This document shows positions 25,508 through 34,851 of a DNA stretch of 64,000 bases, piece by piece. The position numbers and the translations under genes are program-made. The notes under the pieces were generated by a model. It ran no database searches and had not been told where the DNA came from. It saw only the letters and a program-made list of their open reading frames with translations. Each line of letters begins with the position of its first letter. The first letter of the stretch is position 1. Source of the stretch: Lautropia mirabilis (GTDB taxonomy: Bacteria; Pseudomonadota; Gammaproteobacteria; Burkholderiales; Burkholderiaceae_B); contig CAMCOS010000001.1 of assembly GCA_945876565.1 (NCBI GenBank), positions 62,001-126,000 of the forward strand. The letters run 5' to 3'.

Positions 25508-28422
25508 ACACCGCATCGTCCGCATCAGTTGAGCTTCCCAGCCACTTTGCCCCCGGCTCGCTGGTTCGCGCTCGCGGTCGCGAGTGGATCGTGATGCCCG
25601 GCGCATCCCACGACGAACTTCACCTGCGACCGCTTTCCGGCTCCGAGGAAGATGCCGCCGTGCTGTGCCCGGCGCTGGAATTCGATCCGGTTGTCCCCGC
25701 GACTTTCCCCCCACCCGATGGCCGCCTGCGCGCCAGCCAGGAAACCGCGCTGTTGCTGCGTGACGCATTGCTCATGTCCTTGCGCCGTGGCGCCGGCCCC
25801 TTCCGCAGCTTTGGCAATCTCGCGTTCGAGCCGCGCACCTATCAATTAGTGCCGTTGCTGATGGCCCTCAAGCTCGATGTCGTGCGGCTGCTGATTGCCG
25901 ACGACGTCGGTATTGGCAAGACCATCGAGGCCGGAATGATCGCCCGCGAATTGCTCGACCGGGGCGAACTCAAACGCTTCGCCGTGCTTTGTCCTCCGCA
26001 CCTGGTGGAACAGTGGGTGCACGAACTCGATGATCGCTTCCACATCAGGGCCGTCGCGGTCACCGCCGGCAACGCGGCGCGTCTGGAGCGCGGTCTGCCG
26101 GCGACCGACAATATCTTCACCGTTTTTCCGTTTACCGTCGTCAGCCTCGACTACATTAAGAGCGATAGCCGTCGCGGCGATTTTGTCTCGCGCTGCCCGG
26201 AACTGGTCATTGTCGATGAAGCCCACACCTGCGCAGGTACGGGCGCCAGCCGTCACCAGCGCTACGACCTGCTACGCCTGCTGACGGCGGATGCCAATCG
26301 CCACCTGCTGATGCTGACGGCCACGCCTCACTCCGGCGACGAAACCAGCTTCCACAATCTGCTTGGCTTGCTCAAGCCGGAATTCTCGCAACTTCAAGCG
26401 CTGACCGGCAATGCGCGTGACCGCCTGCGCGAAAGGCTGGCCAATCACTTCGTCCAACGCCAGCGCGTGGACATCGACGAATGGCACGATAGCGGCATCT
26501 TCCCCCGGCGGGAGACCGCCAACCAGCCCTACACCCTCTCCGGACAGTGGGAGAGCTTCTTTGAGGCTGTGCTCGATTACTGTTCTGCCGTAGTCGAACG
26601 CGCCGGCGAGGATGAGCGCCGTCAGCGTCTCAACTTCTGGGGCACGTTGGCCCTCATGCGCTGCGTGGCCAGCAGCCCCGCCGCCGCCGTGCAGGCACTG
26701 CGGACCCGCATGAGCGCCCAGATGACCGGCGAGGAAGAAGACGAATTGCGCGAACGAGTCTTCGATGGCACGGAAGAAAGTCTGCCTCAGGACGATGGCG
26801 AGCTACCTGCCCAAACCGACGACCCCGAACTGGCCGACCTGGTCACCCAGGCAGAACGCCTGCTCGGTCAAAAAGGCGACCCAAAACTGGTTGCGCTCAT
26901 CAAGCACCTCGACGAGCTGCTACGCAACGGCTTTGCTCCCGTCGTGTTTTGCCGCTACATCGCCACCGCCCACTACCTGCATGACCAGTTGAAAAATCGT
27001 TTCTCCGGCGTCACTACCGGCGTCGTCACAGGGGAGTCGACACCCGATGAACGCAAGCTGCGCGTCGATGAACTGACCGAAGCGGATCGCCCCCTGCTCA
27101 TCGCCACCGACTGTCTCTCGGAAGGTGTGAACCTGCAACACGGCTTCAACGCCGTCGTGCATTACGACCTCTCTTGGAACCCAACCCGCCACGAACAGCG
27201 CGAAGGACGTGTCGACCGCTTTGGCCAGGAAGGTGTCATCCGCGATGGCAAGCGCATCGTCCGCGCCATCCTCATGTGGGGCAACAACAATCCCGTCGAT
27301 GCCGTGGTGCTCGAAGTCATCCTCAAAAAGGCCAAGAAAATTCGTGAGGAACTGGGCGTTCCGGTTCCCTTGCCTGACGACGACCACACGCTGACCAACG
27401 CTCTCCTTCAGGCAGTGCTGCTGCGCCGGCATGAAATTCGTGCCCGACGCGAGGAAGCCACCCGCCAAGGTGTCCTGGCGCTGGATTTTCCGGAGGTGCC
27501 GCAGATCAAGGCCATGGAAACCGCCTGGGTCGATGCCGCCGAAAAAGCCAAGAAGAACCGCACCGTATTTGCCCAGAACAAACTCAAGCCTGCCGATGTT
27601 CTGCCCGAATGGGAAAGAATGCTGGGCGCACTCGGACAAACCGACGACGTCCGTCGCTTTGTCCATCGCGCTTTATCGCGCCTGGGAGCGGGGCTGGAGG
27701 AAAGGGGACGCAGCTATCGCGCGCCCCTGGTGCCCCTGCCGGAAGTGCTGCGCGAGCGCCTGCTGGCCGAAAACCTTCACGGCACCCTGAAGGTCAGCTT
27801 CACGCAGCCGCCGGCCATCGGCGCGCGCTTCGTCCATCGCAGCCATCCGCTGGTCGGCATTCTCGCCGATGGCCTGCTGGAGACCAGTCTGAACACCGCC
27901 AGTGCAAAAGTCGGCGCTGGCGAGACGGCGAATAGCGAGGCGGAAAGCCTAGGCTCGGACCCGGCGCTGCTCGGGCGCACCGGTTGCTGGACCACCCAAG
28001 CGGTACAGCGTCAATCCACTGTCCTGCTGTTGCGCCTTCGCCATCAGCTTGTTACTCAAGGGGCCGCCCCCCTGTTGGTCGAAGAGGCTGTGGCCATCGC
28101 CCTGGTTGCCGCCGATGGCGGTCAGCGTATGGCGCTGGTGACCACATCGGAGCCGCTCGACTGGCTGGCATCGCCCACGGCGGAAGAGTTGGCTGACAAG
28201 CTGCGTGCCGACCAAGTCAGCACCGCATTGGCGCAGTTGCCTGAATGGAACGGTCTGCTGGAAGGCTTTGCTCGTGAACGGGCAGAAGCTCTACTTGCCG
28301 ATCATGAGCGTGTCCGCGAAGCCTCCGGCATCCGCACCGTGCGTGGTCGCGCTACCGTCCGTGCGCTCTTGCCCGTCGATGTCATCGGCGTGTTTGTATT
28401 ACTCCCATCCTTGGGCTTCTGA
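25504..28422 (+). CDS. SNF2-family helicase (DrmD-like)
   Basis: A 972-aa SNF2/RapA-type ATPase. Motif I is IADDVGIGKTIEAGMIARELL (about 130), with CPPHLVEQW next. DEAH is in IVDEAHTCAG (about 237), motif III in MLTATPHSGDET (about 272), and motifs V-VI are in ATDCLSEGVNLQ (about 534) and HYDLSWNPTRHEQREGRVDRFGQ. The IGIGKT form and the long C-terminal tail match DrmD of class 1 DISARM and related phage-defence SNF2 proteins. It has no nuclease domain that I can see. It is translationally coupled to the DUF1998 helicase and 11 bp ahead of the methyltransferase gene. Confidence 0.85.
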   Translation: MNTASSASVELPSHFAPGSLVRARGREWIVMPGASHDELHLRPLSGSEEDAAVLCPALEFDPVVPATFPPPDGRLRASQETALLLRDALLMSLRRGAGPFRSFGNLAFEPRTYQLVPLLMALKLDVVRLLIADDVGIGKTIEAGMIARELLDRGELKRFAVLCPPHLVEQWVHELDDRFHIRAVAVTAGNAARLERGLPATDNIFTVFPFTVVSLDYIKSDSRRGDFVSRCPELVIVDEAHTCAGTGASRHQRYDLLRLLTADANRHLLMLTATPHSGDETSFHNLLGLLKPEFSQLQALTGNARDRLRERLANHFVQRQRVDIDEWHDSGIFPRRETANQPYTLSGQWESFFEAVLDYCSAVVERAGEDERRQRLNFWGTLALMRCVASSPAAAVQALRTRMSAQMTGEEEDELRERVFDGTEESLPQDDGELPAQTDDPELADLVTQAERLLGQKGDPKLVALIKHLDELLRNGFAPVVFCRYIATAHYLHDQLKNRFSGVTTGVVTGESTPDERKLRVDELTEADRPLLIATDCLSEGVNLQHGFNAVVHYDLSWNPTRHEQREGRVDRFGQEGVIRDGKRIVRAILMWGNNNPVDAVVLEVILKKAKKIREELGVPVPLPDDDHTLTNALLQAVLLRRHEIRARREEATRQGVLALDFPEVPQIKAMETAWVDAAEKAKKNRTVFAQNKLKPADVLPEWERMLGALGQTDDVRRFVHRALSRLGAGLEERGRSYRAPLVPLPEVLRERLLAENLHGTLKVSFTQPPAIGARFVHRSHPLVGILADGLLETSLNTASAKVGAGETANSEAESLGSDPALLGRTGCWTTQAVQRQSTVLLLRLRHQLVTQGAAPLLVEEAVAIALVAADGGQRMALVTTSEPLDWLASPTAEELADKLRADQVSTALAQLPEWNGLLEGFARERAEALLADHERVREASGIRTVRGRATVRALLPVDVIGVFVLLPSLGF

Positions 28423-28433
28423 CCGGCAAGATC

Positions 28434-31400
28434 ATGAACAGAAACGAAGCTCAACTCCAGTTCGACACGCTCTCCATCGAAGGTGGACTGTTTACCGCCG
28501 AGTGGCTAGGCAAAGTGGCCAGCTTCAAGGCTCCGGGCCAGACCGACGCCGACTACGCCGTGCGCGCCGGCTTTTCCACACGGGAAGAAATCGCCTTCGC
28601 CTGGCGTAGCGCGCAACACCTATGGGGCCAGTTCAAGGCCGCGCGCCAACCATCCGGGGCCGACGCCTGGACGGTAACTCAGCGCTTCGTCAGCGAGCTA
28701 CTGCGCCAATCCTTCGGCTTTACCAACTTGCATGCCGCCGAGCACCCTCAGGAGATCGAGGGCCGGCGCTACCCGGTCGGTTATTTCGCTGTGGGCCAGT
28801 CGGTGCCGCTGGTCATTTCCGTCTGCACCGAGCCCAAGCTGCTCGATACCCCCCACGATCGGCTCGGCGACAGTAGCGGCGAACGTCTGCGCCGTCGTAG
28901 CGCCTTCGGCCTGCTGCAGGAATTCCTCAATGCCGCAGACCATGCTCTCTGGGGTATCGCCAGTAACGGCCTGCTCCTGCGCATCGCCCGCGATAACGGC
29001 AGCCTTACCCGTCCGGCCTGGCTCGAAGCCGATCTGGAACGATTGTTCGAGGAGGAAAACCAGGCCGAGTTTTCCGTGCTCTGGTTGTTGCTGCACGCCA
29101 GCCGTTTTGGCACCGAGGGACAACTGGCTCACGACTGTGTTCTTGAGCAATGGCGTAATGGCTGTCGTGACCAGGGAACCCTGGCTCGCAACCTTCTGCG
29201 GCGCAATGTAGAGCAGTCGTTGGAAGACCTCGGTCAAGGCTTCGTTTCCCATCCGGCCAACACGGCGCTCCGTGAAGCCCTCGGCAATGGCAGTCTGTCT
29301 ACCCGCGACTACTTCCGTCAGCTCCTGCGCTTGGTATATCGGTTGATCTTCCTGCTCACTGTGGAAGAACGCGGCATCCTGCATCCCCCCGGCAGTGCGG
29401 AATCCTCCAAGGGTCTGTTCGAACGTGGCTACAGTCTCAAGCGCTTGCGCGACAAGGCTGTGCGCCGCAGTGCCCACGACCGCCATCATGATCAATGGGA
29501 GGGGCTCAAGCGCGTCTGGCTGGGTTTGGCCGAGGGCGAGCCACGTCTGGCCCTGCCGGCGCTCGGCGGACTGTTCGCCACCAGTCAATGTCCATCCCTT
29601 GATGGCTCTCGGCTGGAAAACCGTCACCTGCTCGCCGCGCTTTTCCATCTGGCCTGGCTGCGCGACGCACCCGGCGAGCCGCTGACTCGCGTCAATTGGC
29701 GCGATATGGGGTCCGAAGAGTTGGGCAGCATATACGAGAGCCTGCTCGAACTCACCCCGCAACTGGCCCACGATAACCGTCATTTCAGTTTTCTCGAAGG
29801 CGCAGCCACCAAGGGCAATGCCCGCAAGACCAGCGGCAGCTACTACACGCCCGACAGCCTGGTGCAGGAACTGCTGGATTCCGCACTGGAGCCGGTGGTA
29901 GCCGAGCGCCTGGCGCCTCACGGCGGCGCGCTGGCCAGCGGCGAGGCCGCCGCGCATGCCTTGCTCTCCATTACGGTGTGCGACCCGGCCTGCGGCAGCG
30001 GCCATTTCATCCTCGCCGCCGCACGTCGGCTGGCGACGCATCTGGCGCGCGTGCAGACCGACGGCGGCCAGCCGACGCCGGATGATTACCGCCACGCGCT
30101 GAGGCAGGTCGTCACCCACTGCATCCACGGCGTCGACCTCAACCCGATGGCCGTGGAACTGACCAAGATCGCCTTGTGGCTGGAGGCTTACACGCCGGAA
30201 GCACCGCTCGGCTTCATCGACCACCACATCCGCTGCGGCGATGCACTGCTCGGCGTGCTCGATCCCTCCATTCTGGAGAATGGCATTCCCGACAAGGCAT
30301 TCAACGCCCTGTCCGGCGACGACAAGGAAGTCGTCAAGGCGCTAAAGAAGGCGAACAAGGATGCACTGAAGAGCATCGCCAAGATTCAGCGCGAAGGGCA
30401 CATGCCCAACTGGCAGGAAGCGGTTGCTCAGTCCGCCGTACTCGAAACCCTGCCTGACGATACGCTAGCCGCCGTCGAGGCCAAACGTGCCGCCTTCACG
30501 GAAACGGAAGCAGTGGTCTCCCAGTCCCGTGCTCGCATTGCCGCCGACCTATTCGTCGCTGCCTTCGTTCTGCCCAAGACGCCGCAGAACAAGGACTTCA
30601 TTCCGACCAGCCAGGACCTCTGGCTGGTCATGAATGGCGAAGCGCCGCGTGTAGGTGTGCGCGAGGCCGCAGCACAGGCAGCCGGCTCAGTGCAGGCCTT
30701 GCATTGGTGGCAGGCGTTTCCCCAAGTGCGGGCGAAGGGTGGTTTCGACGTGCTGCTCGGCAACCCTCCATGGGACGTTTCCCAAATGGGAGAAGAGGAA
30801 TATTTTGCGGCGCGAGCACCAAGTATTGCCTCGCTTTCTGGTGAGCGACGCAAGAAAGCAATTTCCGCACTTGAGCATGATGATCCTATGCTCTGGGGTA
30901 ACTACCTTCGCGACTGCCAACGTGTGGAAGCCACCAATACCTATTTTCGTGAATCTGGACGATTCCCTCTCACTGCCTTCGGCAAGCTGAATACCTATCC
31001 GTTGTTTTCTGAAACATTCGAGCAACTTAAGGCGGTGAGCGGTCGGGCCGGGTTTATTGTCCCATCTGGAATAGGAACCGATGATTCCACCAAACGATAC
31101 TTCCAGTCGCTGGTAGGAAACGGGCTTCTCGTTTCTTTCATAGGCTTCGACAACGCCCGACGCATTTTCCCTGCGGTTCATCCTGACACGCCTTTTGCCC
31201 TTGTGACTATCGGGCAATGCGCTGGTAGTTCCGAATTGGCGCATTACATTCTCGCCATTGAGCAGATCACCGACCCGCGCCGCCGCTTTACCCTGACTCC
31301 CGACGAGTTTCGCCTCATCAATCCGAATACTCGTACCAGCCCAATATTTCGCAGCCAGCATGATGCGGAAATCACCAAGAAAATCTACCGCTCAACTCCC

Positions 31401-32828
31401 GTCCTGATCGAGGAAGATCGCCCTGACGGAAACCCATGGAGGATTACGTTTTCGCAGGGGCTTTTCAATATGACCAGCGAAAGCGGCTACTTTCTTGATG
31501 CCTCTGGCCCTGAACGCCTGCCGCTATATGAAGCGAAGATGATCCACCAGTTCGACCATCGCTGGGCGACCTACGGTGCCGACGGGGCAAGTCGGGATGT
31601 GACTTTAGCCGAGAAGACCGATCCCACTTTTGCCGTTACTCCGCGTTATTGGGTTGACGCTGTCGAGGTCGAACAACGGCTCGATGATAAAGGCTGGGAA
31701 CACGGTTGGCTGATGGGCTGGAGGGACATAACGAACGCTACCAACGAGCGTACGGTGATTGCAACGGTGGTGCCAAAGATGGGGATCGGCAACCAGATGC
31801 CATTAATGCTCTTCGCGCCGAGAGAAGATAAACGATCGTTCGCGGCACTTCTGGGCAACCTTTCTTCGCTGGCATTGGATTTCGTGGCGCGGCACAAGGC
31901 CGGCGGCACGCACATGAACTATTTCATTTTCAAGCAGCTTCCGGTTCTTCCGCCCGACCGCTACACGGAGGCTGACCTAGCCTTCATCGTTCCCCGCGTC
32001 CTCGAACTTACCTACACCGCCCACGACCTGAAACCGTGGGCCGAAGATATTGGCTACGACGGCCCGCCCTTCGCTTTCGACCCCGAGCGTCGTGCCGTCC
32101 TGCGCGCTGAACTGGATGCCTGCTACGCCCGTCTCTATGGCTTGCCCCGGGATGAACTCCGCTACATCCTAGATCCCGCCGAGGTGATGGGCGCAGACTA
32201 CCCATCTGAAACATTCTCGGTATTGAAGCGTAGTGAACTAAGAGAGTTTCACGAGTACCGCACTGGGCGATTAGTGCTGCGCGAGTTCGACCGCATGGCA
32301 TTGGCGGATGCTTCCGGCGAGACCTATCAAAGCCTGTTGGTGCCACCGCCCGGCCAGCAATCCTCGCCGCAGTATTCGTCCCTCGGCGTCATTCGCGACG
32401 AAAACGAAGCGCGCCTGGCGGGGCTGGTGTTGGCGCTCATCCGACAAGCCGGCACATTGCCGCGTCCGCGCCTGACCTTTGCACTGGCGGCGCTCCAGAA
32501 TGAGATGCCGGCAACCGATACCGTACCACCGACAGCGGTGGCTCAGCTCTCGACTTATCGCCAATCGCATTCGGCGATGCTCTCCGGCCTGCCCGAGCGA
32601 CTCCAGTCGATGTTGCGGTTCTTCGAAACGTCGGGGGCGATCCGAATCCAGCAGCAGGGCACGTTGATCGAATCAATTGCGGATGCTCCGTTGCCTAACG
32701 GCGTGATCGTCGAGTCGGACGCCGAGGCGATTGCCGCCATCCTGCTGCGTATTGCCAGTGCTGGCCTTGAACAGCAGGAGGCGGAAGCGCCCAGTAACGC
32801 ATCGCAACCCGCGACGAAGCAAGCATAG
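28434..32828 (+). CDS. Adenine-specific DNA methyltransferase, Eco57I/DrmMI-like
   Basis: A 1464-aa protein. An N-terminal region of about 450 residues has no nuclease motif I can recognise. The gamma-class N6-adenine methyltransferase core includes the family entry GSYYTPDSLVQELLD (about 468), the SAM-binding motif CDPACGSGHFILAAARRL (about 517), GVDLNPMAVELTKIALW, and catalytic NPPW in DVLLGNPPWDVSQ (about 776). A target-recognition-like region follows, with the conserved tail NYFIFKQLPVLPP. This matches DISARM DrmMI and type IIG-like enzymes. It probably marks self DNA so that the helicases act on unmodified invaders. Confidence 0.87.
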   Translation: MNRNEAQLQFDTLSIEGGLFTAEWLGKVASFKAPGQTDADYAVRAGFSTREEIAFAWRSAQHLWGQFKAARQPSGADAWTVTQRFVSELLRQSFGFTNLHAAEHPQEIEGRRYPVGYFAVGQSVPLVISVCTEPKLLDTPHDRLGDSSGERLRRRSAFGLLQEFLNAADHALWGIASNGLLLRIARDNGSLTRPAWLEADLERLFEEENQAEFSVLWLLLHASRFGTEGQLAHDCVLEQWRNGCRDQGTLARNLLRRNVEQSLEDLGQGFVSHPANTALREALGNGSLSTRDYFRQLLRLVYRLIFLLTVEERGILHPPGSAESSKGLFERGYSLKRLRDKAVRRSAHDRHHDQWEGLKRVWLGLAEGEPRLALPALGGLFATSQCPSLDGSRLENRHLLAALFHLAWLRDAPGEPLTRVNWRDMGSEELGSIYESLLELTPQLAHDNRHFSFLEGAATKGNARKTSGSYYTPDSLVQELLDSALEPVVAERLAPHGGALASGEAAAHALLSITVCDPACGSGHFILAAARRLATHLARVQTDGGQPTPDDYRHALRQVVTHCIHGVDLNPMAVELTKIALWLEAYTPEAPLGFIDHHIRCGDALLGVLDPSILENGIPDKAFNALSGDDKEVVKALKKANKDALKSIAKIQREGHMPNWQEAVAQSAVLETLPDDTLAAVEAKRAAFTETEAVVSQSRARIAADLFVAAFVLPKTPQNKDFIPTSQDLWLVMNGEAPRVGVREAAAQAAGSVQALHWWQAFPQVRAKGGFDVLLGNPPWDVSQMGEEEYFAARAPSIASLSGERRKKAISALEHDDPMLWGNYLRDCQRVEATNTYFRESGRFPLTAFGKLNTYPLFSETFEQLKAVSGRAGFIVPSGIGTDDSTKRYFQSLVGNGLLVSFIGFDNARRIFPAVHPDTPFALVTIGQCAGSSELAHYILAIEQITDPRRRFTLTPDEFRLINPNTRTSPIFRSQHDAEITKKIYRSTPVLIEEDRPDGNPWRITFSQGLFNMTSESGYFLDASGPERLPLYEAKMIHQFDHRWATYGADGASRDVTLAEKTDPTFAVTPRYWVDAVEVEQRLDDKGWEHGWLMGWRDITNATNERTVIATVVPKMGIGNQMPLMLFAPREDKRSFAALLGNLSSLALDFVARHKAGGTHMNYFIFKQLPVLPPDRYTEADLAFIVPRVLELTYTAHDLKPWAEDIGYDGPPFAFDPERRAVLRAELDACYARLYGLPRDELRYILDPAEVMGADYPSETFSVLKRSELREFHEYRTGRLVLREFDRMALADASGETYQSLLVPPPGQQSSPQYSSLGVIRDENEARLAGLVLALIRQAGTLPRPRLTFALAALQNEMPATDTVPPTAVAQLSTYRQSHSAMLSGLPERLQSMLRFFETSGAIRIQQQGTLIESIADAPLPNGVIVESDAEAIAAILLRIASAGLEQQEAEAPSNASQPATKQA

Positions 32829-32841
32829 GCGCAGGCTTACC

Positions 32842-34851
32842 ATGGAAGAATTGATCCAGCATTTGTCGACACAGAAGACGGCACCTAGTCTCTGGGTCGA
32901 GCGCTTGGCAATTTTCAGCGAACCCGATGCAGACCACTGCCTCCGGCCAGTCACCTTCCGGCGGGGCATCAATGTCGTCTGGGCGTGCGAGCCAGATGAG
33001 AAAAGCACCTATGCCGGCATCCATGCGGCGGGACATGGCGTCGGCAAATCTTCGCTCTGCCTGCTGCTGCGCTACTGCCTCGGCGACAGTTCCAAGTCGA
33101 TTGACGAGTTGCGCGATGAGGTGCTGGCCGAGTTTCCGCAGGGGGGTGTCGGTGCCGTGGTGCATGTCGGCAGCGAGACCTTTGCGGTATTCCGCTACTT
33201 CAATCCTCATCGTGAGGGTATCGCATCGTCAGGCGATGATCTTGAGGCCCTCTTGACCCAGGGAGGATCGCAATCCTTCAAGGACTTCGAGGCGCATCTT
33301 TCCGAGACGATGCTATCAGGTGTGTCGCCGCGAACGATCCCGGAAACGGGGCAGGCCATCCTGTGGCGCCATCTGTTGGCGTGGATGGCCCGCGACCAGG
33401 GTTCGCGCTTCAAGAGCTTTTTCAGTTGGCGCGAAGGCGAAGGCACCGGCCTGCAACGATCCCGGCAAGATCCACCCATCGTCATGCGCGCCGTACTCGG
33501 CTTGCTGGATCAAGGCGAGTCGCAGTTGCTGATGCGTTTGCGTACTCTGGAACGCGAACTGGAAGCGGCACAGGAAAACACGGCACGCCTGAGGCAGGAA
33601 CCCAGCCTGATTCGCGGGCGCATCGAGTCCGAATTGCGCACATGGCTACGTGCCTCCGCCGACCTGCCCATGCGTTCGGATGACCTGTTCAAGGAATCCG
33701 TTGAAACCGCAGTCAAAAGCGCCAAGGCCAAGACCGAGACAACGCTGGCGCGACTGGATGCGGAAGAGGAAGCGCTGGCCGGGGAACTGTTTGAGCTTCG
33801 TGTCGTGCAGCGACAACGGAAGCATGAACATGATCTGGCGGATGTCGACTACAAGTTGGCGGATGCAGCCCGACGCAACGATGAGGATGCCTACCGGCAA
33901 CTCGCCGAGCGACGGGAAAAACTGAAAGCCCTCGCCGGCCTATGCGAGCACGGCCAGGTCGACTTTCAGGAATGCACTCATATCCAGACTGAGATTCAGA
34001 CCATTAGTTTCAAGGACGGTCGCGACCTGAATGCGCTCGAAAAAGTCGGCGCTGACTGGACGGCGCGGGCAGCACTGGCACTGGAACGTCGAAAGCAGGC
34101 AGAGCCGCCTCTGCGCTCGGCCGAGAAGCAGGTTGCCGCCAAGGAGCAGCAGGCAAGGGCACTGAGAGTCCGGCGCAACACTGCGGCGCTGGAGCAGGAT
34201 CGCGGGCAACGTCTGCTTGAGGAACTCGAACGCTGGGAGAAAGCCTCCGGCTCGCCGGAAGCCGCAGATCAACTGGAAAAGTCGATTGCCCGCAGCGCTG
34301 AAATCGAACAGAGCATCAATGCCGCGCGAGTGCAGCTCGCGACGCTCCAGCACGAAAGGTCTGCCCGTGAAAAATCGCTAGGTAAGTTGACCGATCTGCT
34401 CGTGCAGGAACTGCTTTCGAAGGAAGCCGTCGGCGTCCTGGAGGTACGCGATGAAACCCGGCCATTCCGCCTTTCGCTCCGTGGTGGAGAAGCCTTCCGC
34501 GTGTTGGAAATCCTGATTGGCGACTTGGTATGCCTGCTCGACGCCAGCAACCCGGCCAGCGCCTTCCCCGGCCTGCTGATCCACGATTGCCCGCGCGAAG
34601 CCGACATGGGGCCGCGGCCCTACCGCGATTACCTCCACTTGATCGAGCGCATCGAGCGTGAGGCGTACGGTGATGCTGCACCATTCCAGTACATTGTCAC
34701 CACCACCACACCGCCGCCCGAATCTCTTCAGGACGAGCCGTACCTGCGCTTGACACTTGATCCGAGTCACGACGAGGAGTTGCTGTTTGGGCGGCGGTTC
34801 AGAACGCAGGTACAAACAGAGCCCCTTCAACCGGCAGAGCGGCAGACATGA
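32842..34851 (+). CDS. SMC/RecN-like ATPase with central coiled coil
   Basis: A 669-aa protein. The N-terminal ATPase half has Walker A GHGVGKSSLCLLLRYCLGD (about residue 65). A long charged helical region (about 235-510, rich in E/K/R/Q) has the look of an antiparallel coiled coil. The C-terminal half carries the Walker B-like FPGLLIHDCPREADMG (about 573) and a final IVTTTTPPPESL switch strand. Short-arm ATPases of this kind (ABC-3C and DUF2326-like groups) occur in defence operons as sensors. I see no nuclease domain. The ATG at 32842 is 13 bp after the methyltransferase stop. It overlaps the RT gene by 4 bp, so the two proteins are probably made together. Confidence 0.7.
   Translation: MEELIQHLSTQKTAPSLWVERLAIFSEPDADHCLRPVTFRRGINVVWACEPDEKSTYAGIHAAGHGVGKSSLCLLLRYCLGDSSKSIDELRDEVLAEFPQGGVGAVVHVGSETFAVFRYFNPHREGIASSGDDLEALLTQGGSQSFKDFEAHLSETMLSGVSPRTIPETGQAILWRHLLAWMARDQGSRFKSFFSWREGEGTGLQRSRQDPPIVMRAVLGLLDQGESQLLMRLRTLERELEAAQENTARLRQEPSLIRGRIESELRTWLRASADLPMRSDDLFKESVETAVKSAKAKTETTLARLDAEEEALAGELFELRVVQRQRKHEHDLADVDYKLADAARRNDEDAYRQLAERREKLKALAGLCEHGQVDFQECTHIQTEIQTISFKDGRDLNALEKVGADWTARAALALERRKQAEPPLRSAEKQVAAKEQQARALRVRRNTAALEQDRGQRLLEELERWEKASGSPEAADQLEKSIARSAEIEQSINAARVQLATLQHERSAREKSLGKLTDLLVQELLSKEAVGVLEVRDETRPFRLSLRGGEAFRVLEILIGDLVCLLDASNPASAFPGLLIHDCPREADMGPRPYRDYLHLIERIEREAYGDAAPFQYIVTTTTPPPESLQDEPYLRLTLDPSHDEELLFGRRFRTQVQTEPLQPAERQT

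Noticed and set aside
28698..30227. Minus-strand 509-aa frame inside the methyltransferase gene
   Set aside because: Long antisense frames are common in G+C-rich genes. The plus strand encodes the full methyltransferase motifs.
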